Part shown: one piece after another, positions 1 to 16,055 of the stretch
How positions within the stretch are numbered: position 1 is the stretch's first letter
Layout: each line of letters opens with the position of its first letter
Source: Artemia franciscana
Taxonomy: Eukaryota; Arthropoda; Branchiopoda; Anostraca; Artemiidae
Assembly (NCBI RefSeq): GCF_032884065.1
Contig: NC_088875.1
Location: forward strand, 44,067,291-44,131,290
Direction of reading: 5' to 3'
Length of the DNA stretch: 64,000 nucleotides
The notes under the pieces: model-generated
What the model was told of the DNA's origin: nothing
What the model saw: only the letters and a program-made list of their open reading frames with translations
Database searches by the model: none
Program-made: the position numbers and the translations under genes

Positions 1-205
1 TGGGGCCAGATTGTATTGACATCACAAACTGCTACACAAGTAACAGTATGAGCATTGGCCAGGTAACAGTGCGAGTATTGGCCACATGGTATTGACATCA
101 TCAACTGCTATACGACGTAACAGTGAGAGTATTGGCTAGGTAACAGTAAGAATCAACTGCTACACAAGATAACAGTAAGGGTCAAACTGCGTTAGATGGC
201 AATCG
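1..205. repeat. Degenerate tandem repeat with GTAACAGT and TATTGG motifs
   Basis: The phrases 'tattgacatca', 'caactgctacacaag', 'gtaacagt' and 'gagtattggcca' recur two to four times in the same order, with gaps. This suggests two to three units of about 60-90 bp, the last ones shortened. The array may continue left of the window. No coding potential was seen. Confidence 0.6.
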
Positions 206-308
206 GGGGGTCAGAGCAGTCGCGCTACCAAATAGGCAAAGCAGGCTGTATGAATAGTTTTTGCAATCTTTTTGTGTTTTCATTTGACATGCGAAAGCAC
301 TAAAAATG

Positions 309-390
309 TTGCTGGATCCCAAAATTGAACCCGAGATCTTCGTCTCTTGAGTCAAGCGCCTTAACCATTTGTGCTATCAGTGACTTGATT
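309..390 (-). repeat. tRNA-like Pol III promoter, probably a SINE head
   Basis: Read on the minus strand, an A-box-like TAGCACAAATGG (complement of 365-376) is followed about 33 bp later by a B-box-like GGTTCAATTTT (complement of 321-331). This is the spacing of a tRNA gene. A clean anticodon stem and loop do not form, so a functional tRNA is unlikely. A tRNA-derived SINE head or tRNA pseudogene is more likely. No body or tail of a SINE could be delimited. Confidence 0.4.
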
Positions 391-1309
391 AAGGTTAGAC
401 GGAAATCTTTTCGCTAGATAGATTATTTACGATTCAGAGAATGTGTTTAATAAAACTATTAACTTAGAAATGGAGAAACTTTTAAGCGAAATGTAAATTG
501 AAAATAAATATAATCAAACTATTAGGGAAGAAGATTGAGACATTGGAACGAAATAAGCAATTGAAGCAATGAAACGTGCAAAAATAAATATGGAAATAAA
601 CTCGTGATTACTATTGATTTTAAAGGTGAAATGGTTGGTATCTTTTTTACCAAAACGATTTGATTCTACAGCAGCTGATTTTGAAAAGAAATTTTAAAAT
701 TAGGTAAAGGTATTATTTTAAAGGCTATTGAAAGAAAAGGGAAAGATAATAACAATTTTTTAGATATTGATATCGAACTATTCACTGAATATTAAATCAT
801 ATTAAATTATAACATTTTATGTAATAAGTATTTATTATAAGTAAAATATTACTTTTATAATTGTGTTATAATTGTATTGATTTTAAACTTATGTAATATG
901 GACCGAAATCATATAAATTGAATAGATTAACGATGTGTTCCAGCTCCTGTATTTCTTACACTACTGTCGTGTAGAGAAAATATAGAAGCAGTTTGCTGTA
1001 ACAATTGAAGGAGTCAGCGAAAGAAGTCCTTGGTACGTCAAAGCCAAAAAATAAAATACTGGATTTGACAAAAAAATTCCAGTTAGCTGGTAGGTGTCGA
1101 ACATCTTCCTTTAAAACAGAGCGTGGGAAGTAAGAGCAGAGGTTAAGAAATCATCTTGAACCAGCTGGCAAATCTACTGGATAGATATGGTGTATTCACT
1201 GGAAGATGCCTCTTAGACACACAAAACCCATAAGCTCTTGCAGTTGCTAAAGCACACCATGGGAGGAAGAAATAGGTCTCTGTGACTATCTGCTTGAAGG
1301 ATTAGCAGA
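391..1309. other. AT-rich stretch, no gene recognised
   Basis: The sequence is AT-rich and has stops in all frames. The last 250 bp may be the decayed 5' part of the RTE-like element that follows, but no convincing peptide similarity was seen there. Confidence 0.5.
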
Positions 1310-2990
1310 CCATAAAGCATCTCTCTGCAAGAATATCAAGATGGAAGGAACATTTTCAAGAAAACCTGAAATCCTAATATCCTCCGCACATAAGCCTAAC
1401 TTCCTCCAGGGATTCCCCAAGCACCTTGAGTAGTCTGTCTTGAGCTCCCTGGTATTGATGAAATAAGAAAAGCCATTTGTTAACTGAAAACCCACAAGTC
1501 TCCTGGTGAAGATGTTCTATCTTCAGAACTATATAAAGCTGGTGATGAGGCTGTCTCAGCTCAACTCGGTGTTTGACAAAGTTTGGACCAAAAGATATTT
1601 ATGAATAAAATTTGGAAATTTCAGTCCTTCCTCCTCTCTCCAAAAAGGTGACAGGACCGAGTGTAAGAATTACAGTGGAATCGCTCTTGGTGATATTGCG
1701 GCAAAGTCGTTTGCCAATTTTACTCCAGAATAGGTATAAACAGGCCCGAGAAGGTAGAATGAGGAAAGAACGAAATGGTTTTCAAACAGGGGGTTCTTGC
1801 ACCGAGGAAACTTTCATCCTCAGGTAGGTTTTTCAGGAGTGTCATATATACGGTTTGCCGCTGATCCATATCTTCGTTGATTTCACAGTAGCTTTCAATT
1901 AGGTCAACCGAGAAGCTCTCCTGTGTATCCTAGAAGAAGATGGAATGCCCTTGTACTTCGTAGAACTTCTGAAAGCGCAGTATGAAGGCATGCAATTGAA
2001 AGCACGAGCTTTTCGTGAAGAATCTGATAATTTTGCAGTGAATTCAGGGGTAAAGCAAGGCATAGTCCTGTCTCCCAACCTTCTCAGTTACGTAGTTGAT
2101 TGGATTATAGAGAGAGTTTTGAGCAAACATGAATGTGTGAGGGTTGTAAAAGGTGTTCAGCTCACTGACTTGGATTATGCTGATAATATTGCTCTCGTAT
2201 AGGATGCAAGAAATCCTTTGAATGTCCAAATGTTATAGAATAAAGTTGCCTACTACTCCGCCATTGTTAGGTCAAGAATTAATCCAACAATTACCAAAGT
2301 AATGTCTGATGATTTTCAGATTCCTCCATCTAAATTCCTGGTTGACAAGAGCATTAAGCAAGTTTGAGAATTCCTGTAGCTTGAAACTCTTGTTGATTCA
2401 CTGGGACGGGGCATGACTGGGACTGGGACTGGGAGCCTCTGCCAACTAGGCTCAGATGACTAAGTCACAATTGAAACGTTTAAACATTAGCCTACTTAAA
2501 AAAATAGAGTCCATGTGGCGATTATTAGAAGCACTCTCATGTATGAACATGAAAAGCGGGTTGTCAGGGCTCAAAATTATAAAAATTTTAAATGTCTCTG
2601 ATTACGATTGGTCCGTTGGGTTCTAGAAGTTCAACGCCACAAACGAGTATCGGACAATGAAATCTGTCAACGCTGTGTATCTGGGCCCTTATCCAAGGCG
2701 TGAAGACCATCTATGCATATTAAAGTTTATTATTCAACCAAAGCCACTCCAAAATTGGAAACGTTGCCTTAGAGGCCAAAAGAAAGATTGATAGTCAACG
2801 GTGGAAAACGACGTAGAGCCACTTGGAGGCTTTCATCTATTCGGTCGGCTCTATGACAGATACTGGCTCTACTACGTCAAAGCTATTAGACATGACCATA
2901 TCTCATGGAAGACTTCTGTTGGTGAAATTATGGATGCTGAGCGGGTGGACCAGTGTCTAAATTCCCGTCAAAATTAAGTAAGTTGCAGCT
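1310..2990 (+). pseudogene. Decayed RTE-like non-LTR retrotransposon (reverse transcriptase part)
   Basis: Reverse transcriptase fragments appear in order across shifting frames. They are RWKEHFQENL near 1340; KSPGEDVLSSELYKAG near 1500; DRTECKNYSGIALGDIAAK near 1650; CTEETFILR near 1800; an uninterrupted stretch at 1945-2202 with NSGVKQGIVLSPNLLSYVVDW and LDYADNIAL; and C-terminal KRRRATWR-like residues near 2810. The catalytic YADD box reads YADN, and many stops and frameshifts separate the pieces, so it is inactive. The order and wording match RTE/SR2-type elements as I remember them; the clade is inference. The 5' end is uncertain and the 3' end is set where similarity fades. Confidence 0.7.
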
Positions 2991-3436
2991 ACTACTGCAA
3001 CCATGATGTGCAAGTCAGCTAACTAGGACTATACTTATTTTGACTGCGTATTCGGCTGGAACGAGTGGCAGTATAGCACGGACAAATAGATTGAACAGGA
3101 GAGAATATAACCTTGTAAAGTAAATGCTAAAGTTATGTCATTACTAAAAATGTAAATTCAAAGCTAGTTTAAAATGTATTGAAGCTCAAGAATAAAGAAC
3201 TAAACGACAGTTTTTAAGAGTTTGCCAATCTTTCCTTCTCATCAGCACAATGCTTAACTAATTAATATTTTTTATCAATGAAATTGTCTTACAATCTGCT
3301 CATTCTGAGCCTAAGCCTGTCGATCTTATTGATCACACCACTAAAGCTACAGAAAGAGATTTTGTTTTCTTTTGATGAATTAGATATCACACTTAGCCTT
3401 ATTGCGTACACCCGTGCCTTGTTTGTTGTTTTTTTT
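2991..3436. other. Unassigned AT-rich sequence
   Basis: No gene is recognised. A short hydrophobic reading frame at 3278-3469 runs into the next repeat copy and has no family signature. Confidence 0.4.
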
Positions 3437-4752
3437 CCAGGGGTGATCGTAGCGACCCAGTGGTCCTAGAATGTTGCGAGAGGGCTCATTCTAACGGAAA
3501 TGAAAAGTTCTAGTGCCCTTTTTAAGTGACCAAAAAAATTGGAGGGCACCTAGGCCCCCCCACGCTAATTATTTTCCCAAAGTCAACGGATCAAAATTCT
3601 GAGATATCCATTTTATTCAGCGTTGTCGAAAAATCTTATAACTATGTCTTTGGGGACAACTTCCCCACAGTCCCCGTGGGAGGAGCTACAAGTTACAAAC
3701 TTTGACCAGTGCTTACATATAGTAATGGTTATTGGGAAGTGTACAGACGTTTTCAGGGGGATTTTTTGGTTGGGGGAGGGGTTAAGAAGAGGGAGATGTT
3801 TTGGGGGAACTTTCCATCGAGGAATTTGTCATAGGGGAAGAAAATTTCCATGAAGGGAGCGCAGGATTTTCTGGCATTATTTAAAAAAAAAAACAATGAA
3901 AAAATTCAATATGAAAAAGTTCTTTCAACTGGAAGTAAGGAGCAGCATCAAAACTTAAAACGAACAGAAATTATTATGCATATGAGGGGCTCACCCCCTC
4001 CTAATACCTCGCTCTTTACGCTAAAGTATTTTTAGTAATTTCAACTATTTATTCTAGGGCTTTTGTGATTCAGGGGTCATTCTTAATGAATTGGGACGAA
4101 ATTTAAGCTTTAGTTTAAAGAGCGAGGTACTGACGAGGGGGTGAACCCCTCATATATGTAATAAAAACATGAGAATACAAAAGTTCATTACGTAAGCTAA
4201 TTTATAAGTTACGTATATCTTTTGCCAATAAAAATATTCGTAAAAAATTTATAGTTCTTGTTACCTTTTTAAGTAACCAAAAAATCAGAGGGCAACTAGG
4301 CTTCCTCCCCCGCTCCTTTTTTTCTCAAAATCATTCGATCAAAACTATGAGAAAGCCATTTAGCCAAAAAAATAAATATGCAAATTTCATTTTAATTATT
4401 CCTCTGGAGATAGCCAAAATCAAAACATGCATTGATTCAGAAACGTTCAGAAATTAAATAAAAAAACAAGTTTTTTTTAACTGAAAGTAAGGAGCGACAT
4501 TAAAACTTAAAACGAGCAGAAATTACTTCGTATATGAAAGGGGCTACTTCCTCATCAACGACCCGCTCTTTACGCTAAAGTTTTTTACTGTTTTAAAAAG
4601 AAGAGTTGAGAGAAAGAGTCAAACTTTAGCGTAAAGAGTGGGGCGTTGATGAGGAAGCAGCCCCTATTATATACGAAGTAATTTCTGTTCGTTTTAAGTT
4701 TTAATGCCACTCCTTACTTTCAGCTAAAAAATACTTGTTTTTTTATTTAATA
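3437..4752 (+). mobile_element. 5'-truncated copy of the hairpin-headed ~1.7-kb repeat family
   Basis: It aligns by eye with the full-length copy at 60181-61850 from the 'ccaggggtgatc' point to the AT-rich 3' end 'tttttttatttaat'. It lacks about 400 bp of the 5' part, including the terminal hairpin. It contains the G-rich module (about 3500-3870), a first foldback module (about 3915-4170) and a second one (4453-4752). No protein is encoded; short reading frames inside are not conserved between copies. Confidence 0.8.
4453..4752. repeat. 300-bp foldback module (MITE-like palindrome)
   Basis: The left half begins attaaataaaaaaacaag and runs through 'gtaaggagcgacattaaaac' to 'ctctttacgctaaag'. 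The right half is its reverse complement, ending 'cttgtttttttatttaat'. The arms are about 120-130 bp with a short centre near 4580-4615. The same module forms the 3' end of most family copies and also occurs nearly alone elsewhere, for example at 28889-29077. Confidence 0.8.
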
Positions 4753-9309
<4,557 letters not shown>

Positions 9310-9533
9310 ACAACATAGATTCTACTACTACTAAAATCTCACCACAGCACAAAAACGCCTCAGCCAATATAGCTTGGCGCACTTCTCCTCCATCCCTACA
9401 TATTCCAAGCCTCCCTCTTTGTATCCTCACAGGAAGTTCCCATTTCCCTCAAGTCTTTCTTACGAAATCCTCCCACCCCAACCAAGTACGACCTGCTTTC
9501 TGTTTAGCCCAAGACAGTTGGCCAAAATTTACA
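9310..9533 (-). pseudogene. 3' tail fragment of an RTE-like retrotransposon with TAG tail
   Basis: The minus strand reads GQLSWAKQKAGRTWLGWEDF, then VRKTLREMGTSCEDTKREAWN, then a stop. It ends in a short (TAG)n run (complement of 9313-9324). The same C-terminal peptide and TAG tail occur at 27655-28810 and 15880-16055, so these are 5'-truncated copies of one family. Confidence 0.65.
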
Positions 9534-9639
9534 AAAATTTCCCAAGTAGATAAATTGGGGAGCCATAGCACTTATAGAGCATACTATCTCTCAAAATTAC
9601 TATAAAAAGGAACAGCAAGTTCAAACGAAAATAAACTTA

Positions 9640-10430
9640 GAAAAATAAGGTTTGAAGGAGTACCGAAGTTAAGTAACTAAAATTGAATTGCTTGCTTTCA
9701 GCCAAAATCCTTAAGGTATATTATACCCTCCAAAGTAGACATATTATGGCCTCTGAAACTGAAAAGCTCAACATAGAGTTTTTCCATAATCTTAAATCAA
9801 TTGGTTTTCTTGAAATTTTCGTTCGTATTGACCCTGTCTGGGCTGAAAAAGCTTCGTAATTACTACAAACAGAAGCATCCGGATTAAACTAGACTAATCT
9901 CTGATAAATAAATTTTAAAGGACTCCCAAAATTAAGTAGCTAAAATTAAATTTATAGCTATCAGCTATACTTTTTTCATTGCGTTGTGGCCTCTGGAACT
10001 GAATACTCAATATACAGTTTTTTTGATAGTTCTAAATCGAATGACTATCTCATTCAGAATTTTTGTTCGACAGCGTTTTGGTCCTTTTTGGGCTTAAATT
10101 ACCATGTAATTATTATATTATAACCATTTTTAGAATAAGAAGAGTACTATAATAAAATCATTAATTGGTGAGATTTCCGGGAATAAATATAATTATATGT
10201 TAAATTACTGTGTAGTTAAATTATTCTCTAGTTACTACAGACAGATGCATAATTGTCAGAGTGGACTGACTTTAAAATGAAGGTTTTGAACTATTCCCTC
10301 CTCCCCTAAACAAAACAACAAATACATTTTAACCTTTTTTTCATATATAATAAAAACAGTTAAATGAAATCGCTAATTGCAGAGCTTTCCAGGAATTGAT
10401 ATCGTTATATATTAAAAACACAGTTTCTTT
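9640..10430. repeat. Degenerate ~250-bp tandem repeat, about three units
   Basis: The phrases 'ttaagtaactaaaattgaatt', 'ggcctctgaaactgaa', 'gctcaacatagagttttt' and 'cttaaatcaattg' near 9665-9805 reappear in diverged form near 9925-10045. A third weaker unit is suggested near 10120-10400. The family is unknown. Confidence 0.5.
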
Positions 10431-10699
10431 TCATTGGTTCTTTCCAGTTGTCTCGATTATTATATGGATCTATTTTTTATTCGTCGTCTAGATTTTCAAA
10501 ACTAAATCACCATGTTCAAAATACATATAATTTTCAATGAAAGACAAAAGACGGAATAGACTTTAAAACTTCTAGGGGTAGGGGTGGGGGAAAAGGGCAG
10601 CAGCCAAAGCCCTGTTAGTAGCCACTTTTGTTCGTTTTAAGATTGAGTTGACCTTTCAATTTAATTTTACTTGCTTTAAGATTTATTGATTCATCTATA

Positions 10700-11040
10700 C
10701 CAGCATTTACCAGTAATCTTTAATAATAATTTTTCGTCATTTTGAGTTTGAATTATTACAGAAATTTATTTTTGCTGGTCTTAAATTTAATATGGCTCTT
10801 TAATTTTCTTTGAAAAAATTCTTTTTTGGAAAGTTTTTTTCCTAATGAATAACAATAATAATCCGATCTTTATGTTTGACATAAGCATTTATTTTAATTT
10901 CTGTTTGTATTAGGTTTTAATTATTCTTTAACAGTAATTTCCGGTCATTTTGAGCATAAATTTATTTCTGGTCCTAAATTTAATATGGTTCTTTAATTTT
11001 CTTTAGAAACTTCTTTTTTGGAGTTTTTTAACTTAATAAA
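10700..11040. repeat. Tandem duplication, ~185-bp offset
   Basis: A block containing 'cattttgag', 'aaatttaatatgg(c/t)tcttta' and 'attttctttgaaaaaattc' (about 10735-10845) is repeated with substitutions at about 10920-11035. No gene is present. Confidence 0.6.
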
Positions 11041-11269
11041 AAGAAAAAAAATACCGAACGGCTAAGGTTGTGCCAGTTTTACTGAGAGGGGCTTAGGGTC
11101 CCTCTCTCCACTGAAATCCGTTTTCCGAATTTCTGTGCACTTCTTATTATGCTTATCCAGTAAAACTTGTTTTTATATCCCCCCTTATTTGTTTTCTTGC
11201 CTGATTTTCTTTAGACCAGATTACATCGTATTGAAGGAGTTGTTTTAGAAACTTCAAAAACGGCTCTTC

Positions 11270-12093
11270 GATTGGAGAAATTGAAAAAGCTAGTGCCCTT
11301 TTTAATATTGGAAAGTGACTGGATGGCAACCAGCTTCCCTCCCACCATTTCCCCGAACAGATTGAATCAAAATTTTGAGATGTCAGCGTAGTTAAAATAT
11401 CCGGAAGCCATGTCATCATGGATGACAGCCCCCCAAAAGCCCCCAGGGCAAGGGTTGTAAGTTATGGCTTGGGCATATAAGGTTTGTATAGAAAGTGTGG
11501 TTGTATGAACTACGGAGGGGGGGGGGGGTGGATCATTGGATTTTTTATAAGATTGTTTTAGTGACCTTTTTAAGTTTCAAAGTAATCGGAGGGCGGATAT
11601 CCCCCACACCTTGTATTTTCCCGAAATGTATTTTATAGAAATTTTGAGATGAACTCTTGTTGTCGGAAAAGCTTCGAAAAAGATTGGAAATTGGAAGAGG
11701 CCTTTTTACTAGTCAAAAGTGACTGAGGGGCAACAATCCTCCCCCACAACTATCGATTTCTGAAACAAAACTAGTCGAAATTTTAAGATTTTCATTTTGT
11801 TTAGCATAGTTTAGGAGGTCTGAAAACTAGGTATTTGAGGATGGAACCTCCCCTTCCTCACAGCCCTTAGCGCAAGTGCTAAAAGCTATACCCTGAGGGT
11901 ATATAAGGTTTTTACAGAATGGTTGGTCGCATAAAGTCTAGAGGGGACTCATTGGTACGGAAATCGGATGTTCTAGTGCCCTTTTTAATATTCAAAGTGA
12001 TCAGGGGCAGCCACACCCCCCCCATCATATTTTCCAAAAATACATCCGACAGAAATTTTGTAATGGCCATTTGTTCAAAAATAGTCCAAAGAT
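11270..12093 (+). repeat. Tandem G-rich modules of the hairpin-headed family
   Basis: Four diverged units begin with 'gtgccctttttaat' or variants (near 11295, 11562, 11700, 11970). Each continues with a 'ggggcaac..ccccc' block and 'atcaaaattttgagat'. The same module lies once inside the full-length family copy. It abuts the 5' hairpin end of the next copy at 12094 without a visible boundary, so it may belong to a longer subfamily. Confidence 0.6.
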
Positions 12094-13443
12094 CAAACAG
12101 TTAGTGGTAACGAACTGTATTTAAGGAGACACCCGACTCAATATTAACCGAGACTCTAAAAACTGAACTTTGATACAAATTGATATATCAAAAGAATTGA
12201 CTTATTATGCTGATTTTAAATTTATAAGTTTCATTAGCTTTAGTCTTGTCGATTAAAGGCTACAATCCTGAGAAAATTTGCATTATTTTCAAAAAGGGAG
12301 AGAGCCCCCTGAAAGTATTAGAATCTTAATGAAAATTACACCATCAGATTTAGGGTATCAGAAAACCCTACTGTAGTGGTTTCAAGCTCCTATCTACAAA
12401 ATGTGGAATTTTGTATTTTTGCCAGAAGAAAGATCACGGATGTACGTTTATTAGTTGTTTTTTTTCTTTTTTTTCTTTTGTATCAACCCTGTGGTCCTAA
12501 AATATCGGAAGAGGGCTCACTCGAACGAAAATCAGAAGTCCTAGTACCCTTTTTAAGTGATCAAATAGATTGGAAGGCAGCTAGGCCCCCTCCACCGCCC
12601 CCCTTTTCCAAAAATAGTCTGATCAAAATTTTGGGATAGCCGTATCGTTCATCCTAGTTGAAAGGCCCAAACACTATGGCTTTCAGTATAACCTGACCTC
12701 CTCCCCCACAGCTCTTGGGGAAAGGTCTTTAAGTCTTAAAATTTGCTCATTTTTTACACGTGGTATTTGTTATTGTGAAGTACATATACATTTTCTGGTA
12801 GGGGGGATGCCTACGGGGGGATTTTCTGTGGGGAGGGAAGTATCCAGGAGGTAAACTTGCCAAAGAAAATTATACACTGGAGGAATTTGCCAGAATTCCT
12901 ATAAAAATTATTTTTAAATGTCTTGCTTTCTCTTTTCCGTCTTAATTTTGTGCGTGGAGCTGTTAAGGGTAGTTTTCCGGGGTAAATTTTCACCGGAATT
13001 AAATTGTCCAGATGACAATTCTGTTTTTTCAACGGAACATTTGAAAAGTGTTCATTTTCAACTGAAAGTAAGGAGCAACATAAAAACCTAAAACGAAAAG
13101 AAATTATTATTAAATGTATGAAGGAGATTGCCCTCTATCAACACTTCGCTCTTTACGCTAATGTTTATATTTTGTCCCAATTCTTTAAGAACCACTCCTG
13201 AAATGCAAGGGACGTTTAATTAGAACAGTAGGAAGCTTTTTTAAAAGTACTAAAAAACTTAGCGTAAAGAGCGAGGTGTCTTTTGACACCCCCGGAAAAG
13301 TTTTGATGGTGTTCCCCCCTTCTTCGAAAATCAGGCAATTTTTTTCAGGCTCTTAGGTTTGGATGAGCAAGATCAAACTTAGTGAGTCTTATATATTTAG
13401 AATTAGCATAAAAAGTCTATGCTTTGGTGTATCTATTGATATT
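12094..13443 (+). mobile_element. Rearranged copy of the hairpin-headed family
   Basis: It starts caaacag with the 20-nt hairpin at 12098-12117 (one stem mismatch against the full-length copy). It follows the family sequence through the G-rich module to the first foldback module (about 13060-13280). From about 13285 to 13440 the sequence is instead the family's 5' region in reverse orientation, running into the foldback at 13444. The copy is therefore chimeric, made by nested insertion or inversion. Confidence 0.7.
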
Positions 13444-13741
13444 ATTAAATAAAAAGACTAATTTTTTTAGCTGAAAGTAAGGAGCGACATTAAAACTTAA
13501 AACGAACAGAAATTACTCCGTATATGAAATGAGTTGTCCCCTCCGCAATCCCTCGCTCTTTACGCTAAAGCTTTTAATTGTTTTAAAAAGTAGAATTGTG
13601 GCAAAGAGTCAAACTTTAGCGTAAAGAGCGAGGGATTGCGGAGGGGACAACTCATTTTATATACGTAGTAATTTCTGTTCGTTTTAAGTTTTAATGTCGC
13701 TCCTTACTTTCAGCTAAAAAAATTAGTTTTTTTTATTTAAT
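13444..13741. repeat. Foldback module shared by two opposed family copies
   Basis: A near-perfect palindrome of about 298 bp: attaaataaaaagactaa at the left end mirrored by ttagttttttttatttaat at the right. The inner arms carry 'ctctttacgctaaag' and its complement. It serves as the 3' end of the minus-strand copy to the right and may equally have been the end of the plus-strand copy to the left. Confidence 0.8.
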
Positions 13742-14799
13742 TTCTGAACGTTTTTGAATTAATGCATGTTTGGTTTTGGCTCTCCGCACATAAATTATTA
13801 AAATGAAATTTTTATATTAATTCTTTTTTTGGCTAAATGGCTTTCTCTTAGTTTTGATCAGACGATTTTGAGAAATAAGGGGTGGAGAAGGAGGCCTAGT
13901 TGCCCTCCAATTTTTCGGTTACTTAAAAATGCAACTAGAACTTTTAATTTTTAACGAACGTTTTTATTAGTAAAAAATATACGTAACTTAAGAATTAACT
14001 TACGTAACAAACTTTCATAACCTTATATTTTTATTATGTATACGAGGGGGTTTGTACCCTCGTTAATACCTCGCTCTTTACACTAAATCGTAAGTTTTGT
14101 CCCAATTCTTTAAGAATGACCCCTGAATCAGAAAGGCCGTAGAATAAATAGTTGAAATTACTAAAAATACTTTAGCATAAAGAGTAAGGTATTTATCTCC
14201 TCCTAAATACCTCGCTCTTTATGCTAAAGTATTTTTAGAACCCCTCATATACGTAATAATCTCTGTTCGTTTTAAGTTTCAATGCTACTTCTTCCTTTCA
14301 TTTGAAAAAACGTTTTCATGTTTATTTTTCATTGTTTTCTTATAGTAATGCTAGAGAATCCTGCGCCCTTTTCATTGAATTTTTCTTCCCCCATGATTGA
14401 TTCCTCGAAGGAAAGATCCTCCAAAATAGCCCCCTCTCCTCAGCCCCACCCCAAAACAAAATAAAATCCACCTGAAAACGTCTGTACACTTCCCAATAAC
14501 CATTACTGTATGTAAACACTGGTCAAAGTTTGTAACTTGCAGCCCCTCCCCCAGGGATTGTGGGGGAGTAAGTCATCCCCAAAGACATAGTTATTATGTT
14601 TTTCGACTATGCTGAACAAAATGGCTATCTCAAAATTTTGATCCGTTGACTTTGGGAAAAAAATGAGCGTGGGAGGGGGCCTATAAGCCCTCCAATTTTT
14701 TTTGTCACTTAAAAAGGGCACTAGAACTTTTTATTTCTGTTAGAATGAGCCCTCTTGCAACATTCTAGGACCACTTGGTCGATACGATGACCCCTGGGG

Positions 14800-14832
<33 letters not shown>

Positions 14833-15197
14833 AAATAAACACGCACCCGTGATTTGTCTTCTGGCAAAAAATACAAAATTCCACATTTTTGTAGATAGGA
14901 GCTTGAAACTTCTACAGCAGGGTTCTGTGATACGCTGAATCTGATGGTGTCATTTTTGTTAACATCCTACGACTTTTAGGGGATGTTTCCCCCTATTTTC
15001 CTAAATAAGGCAAATTTTATCAGGCTCGTAACTTTTGATGGGTAAGACTAAACTTGATGAAACTTATATATTTAAAATGAGCATTAAAATACGATTCTTT
15101 TGATGTAGCTATTGATATCAAAATTCAATTTTTTAGAGTTTTGGTTACTATTGAGCCGGGTCGCTCGTTACTACAGCTCGTTACCACGAACTGTTTG
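13444..15197 (-). mobile_element. Near full-length minus-strand copy of the hairpin-headed family
   Basis: Read on the minus strand it starts at the hairpin (15174-15193, one stem mismatch), continues with the 'gagcgacccggctcaatagtaacc' region and the 'ctacaaaaatgtggaattt' segment, has a poly-T tract (A run at 14799-14831 on the plus strand) followed by 'ccaggggtcatcg', the G-rich module, the first foldback (about 14040-14280) and the terminal foldback (13444-13741). Length is about 1.75 kb, the same layout as the copy at 60181-61850. No coding sequence was seen. Confidence 0.85.
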
Positions 15198-15879
15198 AAA
15201 GTTCTGCTTTTCAAGTTGTTCCTTCACTATTCAGCCGAGTCACTCCTTGCCTATAGCTCGTTATAACGAACTGCTGAGAATACAGTAGAGAACAATGGCA
15301 CCCAAAAGAGTTTTTTTTTCCAGAGGGGAAGGGATTTGGAGAGAGAATGAAGTAATGGTTGAAGACGCGCTTTGTTTTCCATAATTTTTGTATCTTACCC
15401 ATATATTCAAAAATCTGGCTTTTTTTGCATATATTTCAACTTCAAGGGAGGAGGTGAAATGCTTAATATACCCTCTTCTTTGCATCCTAAATAGATATAG
15501 GTTGAACAGTAGCACAAATAGTTATTAGCTAAAAATTACTTATAGAATTTTTTATATTTCTAAATTGACTGTACGCAGCAGAGGCCAAGGGTCTATTCCC
15601 TCCCAAGAAAAATGTTTAATATTTATGATTTGATCTAAGCGTTTTTATAATCTCCCTATAGATTGTATCTTTTTACTATTTTGAACAAATTTTAGGTTTT
15701 AAATCAGTGTAAAATAGAGATTCTTTCGATACCATATATTGTTATCAAACTTGCGTTTTAAATTTCAATCTTTATTGGTACGGTAGCTTTTTACTGAGAG
15801 TTCAATATCATAGATTATTCGATTGATATTCGAAAGTTTTGGTCAAGAATAAGCTTGAAATGTCGCTTTTTTATGAATT
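15198..15879. other. Unassigned, with a second family 5'-end fragment
   Basis: A diverged 5' end of the hairpin-headed family lies at about 15226-15276 on the minus strand: the stem reads CAGTTCGTTATAACGAGCT. The rest is AT-rich with no gene recognised. Confidence 0.5.
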
Positions 15880-16055
15880 TTATTACAGACTTGAAATGGC
15901 GACAAAACCATGTAGGGTCAAACGAAAAGTGGGCCGTCCAGAATAGGGTAGGAGGGTGTAGTAAGAGAAAATTTAATGGAAACGGGAGCTTTTTGGGAAG
16001 ACTTGAAGAGGTCTTGAATAGACTAGGATGTAGTATTAGTAGTAGTAGTAGACTT
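15880..16055 (+). pseudogene. RTE-like retrotransposon 3' tail with TAG run
   Basis: The plus strand reads GQTKSGPSRIG, a stop, then EGVVRENLMETGAFWEDLKR. This is a diverged match to the C-terminal peptide seen at 9310-9533 and 27655-27790. It is followed by a short (TAG)n run at about 16034-16050, the family's typical tail. It is strongly 5'-truncated. Confidence 0.5.

Noticed and set aside
309..390. Functional tRNA gene
   Set aside because: The anticodon arm does not pair, so only a tRNA-like promoter was listed.
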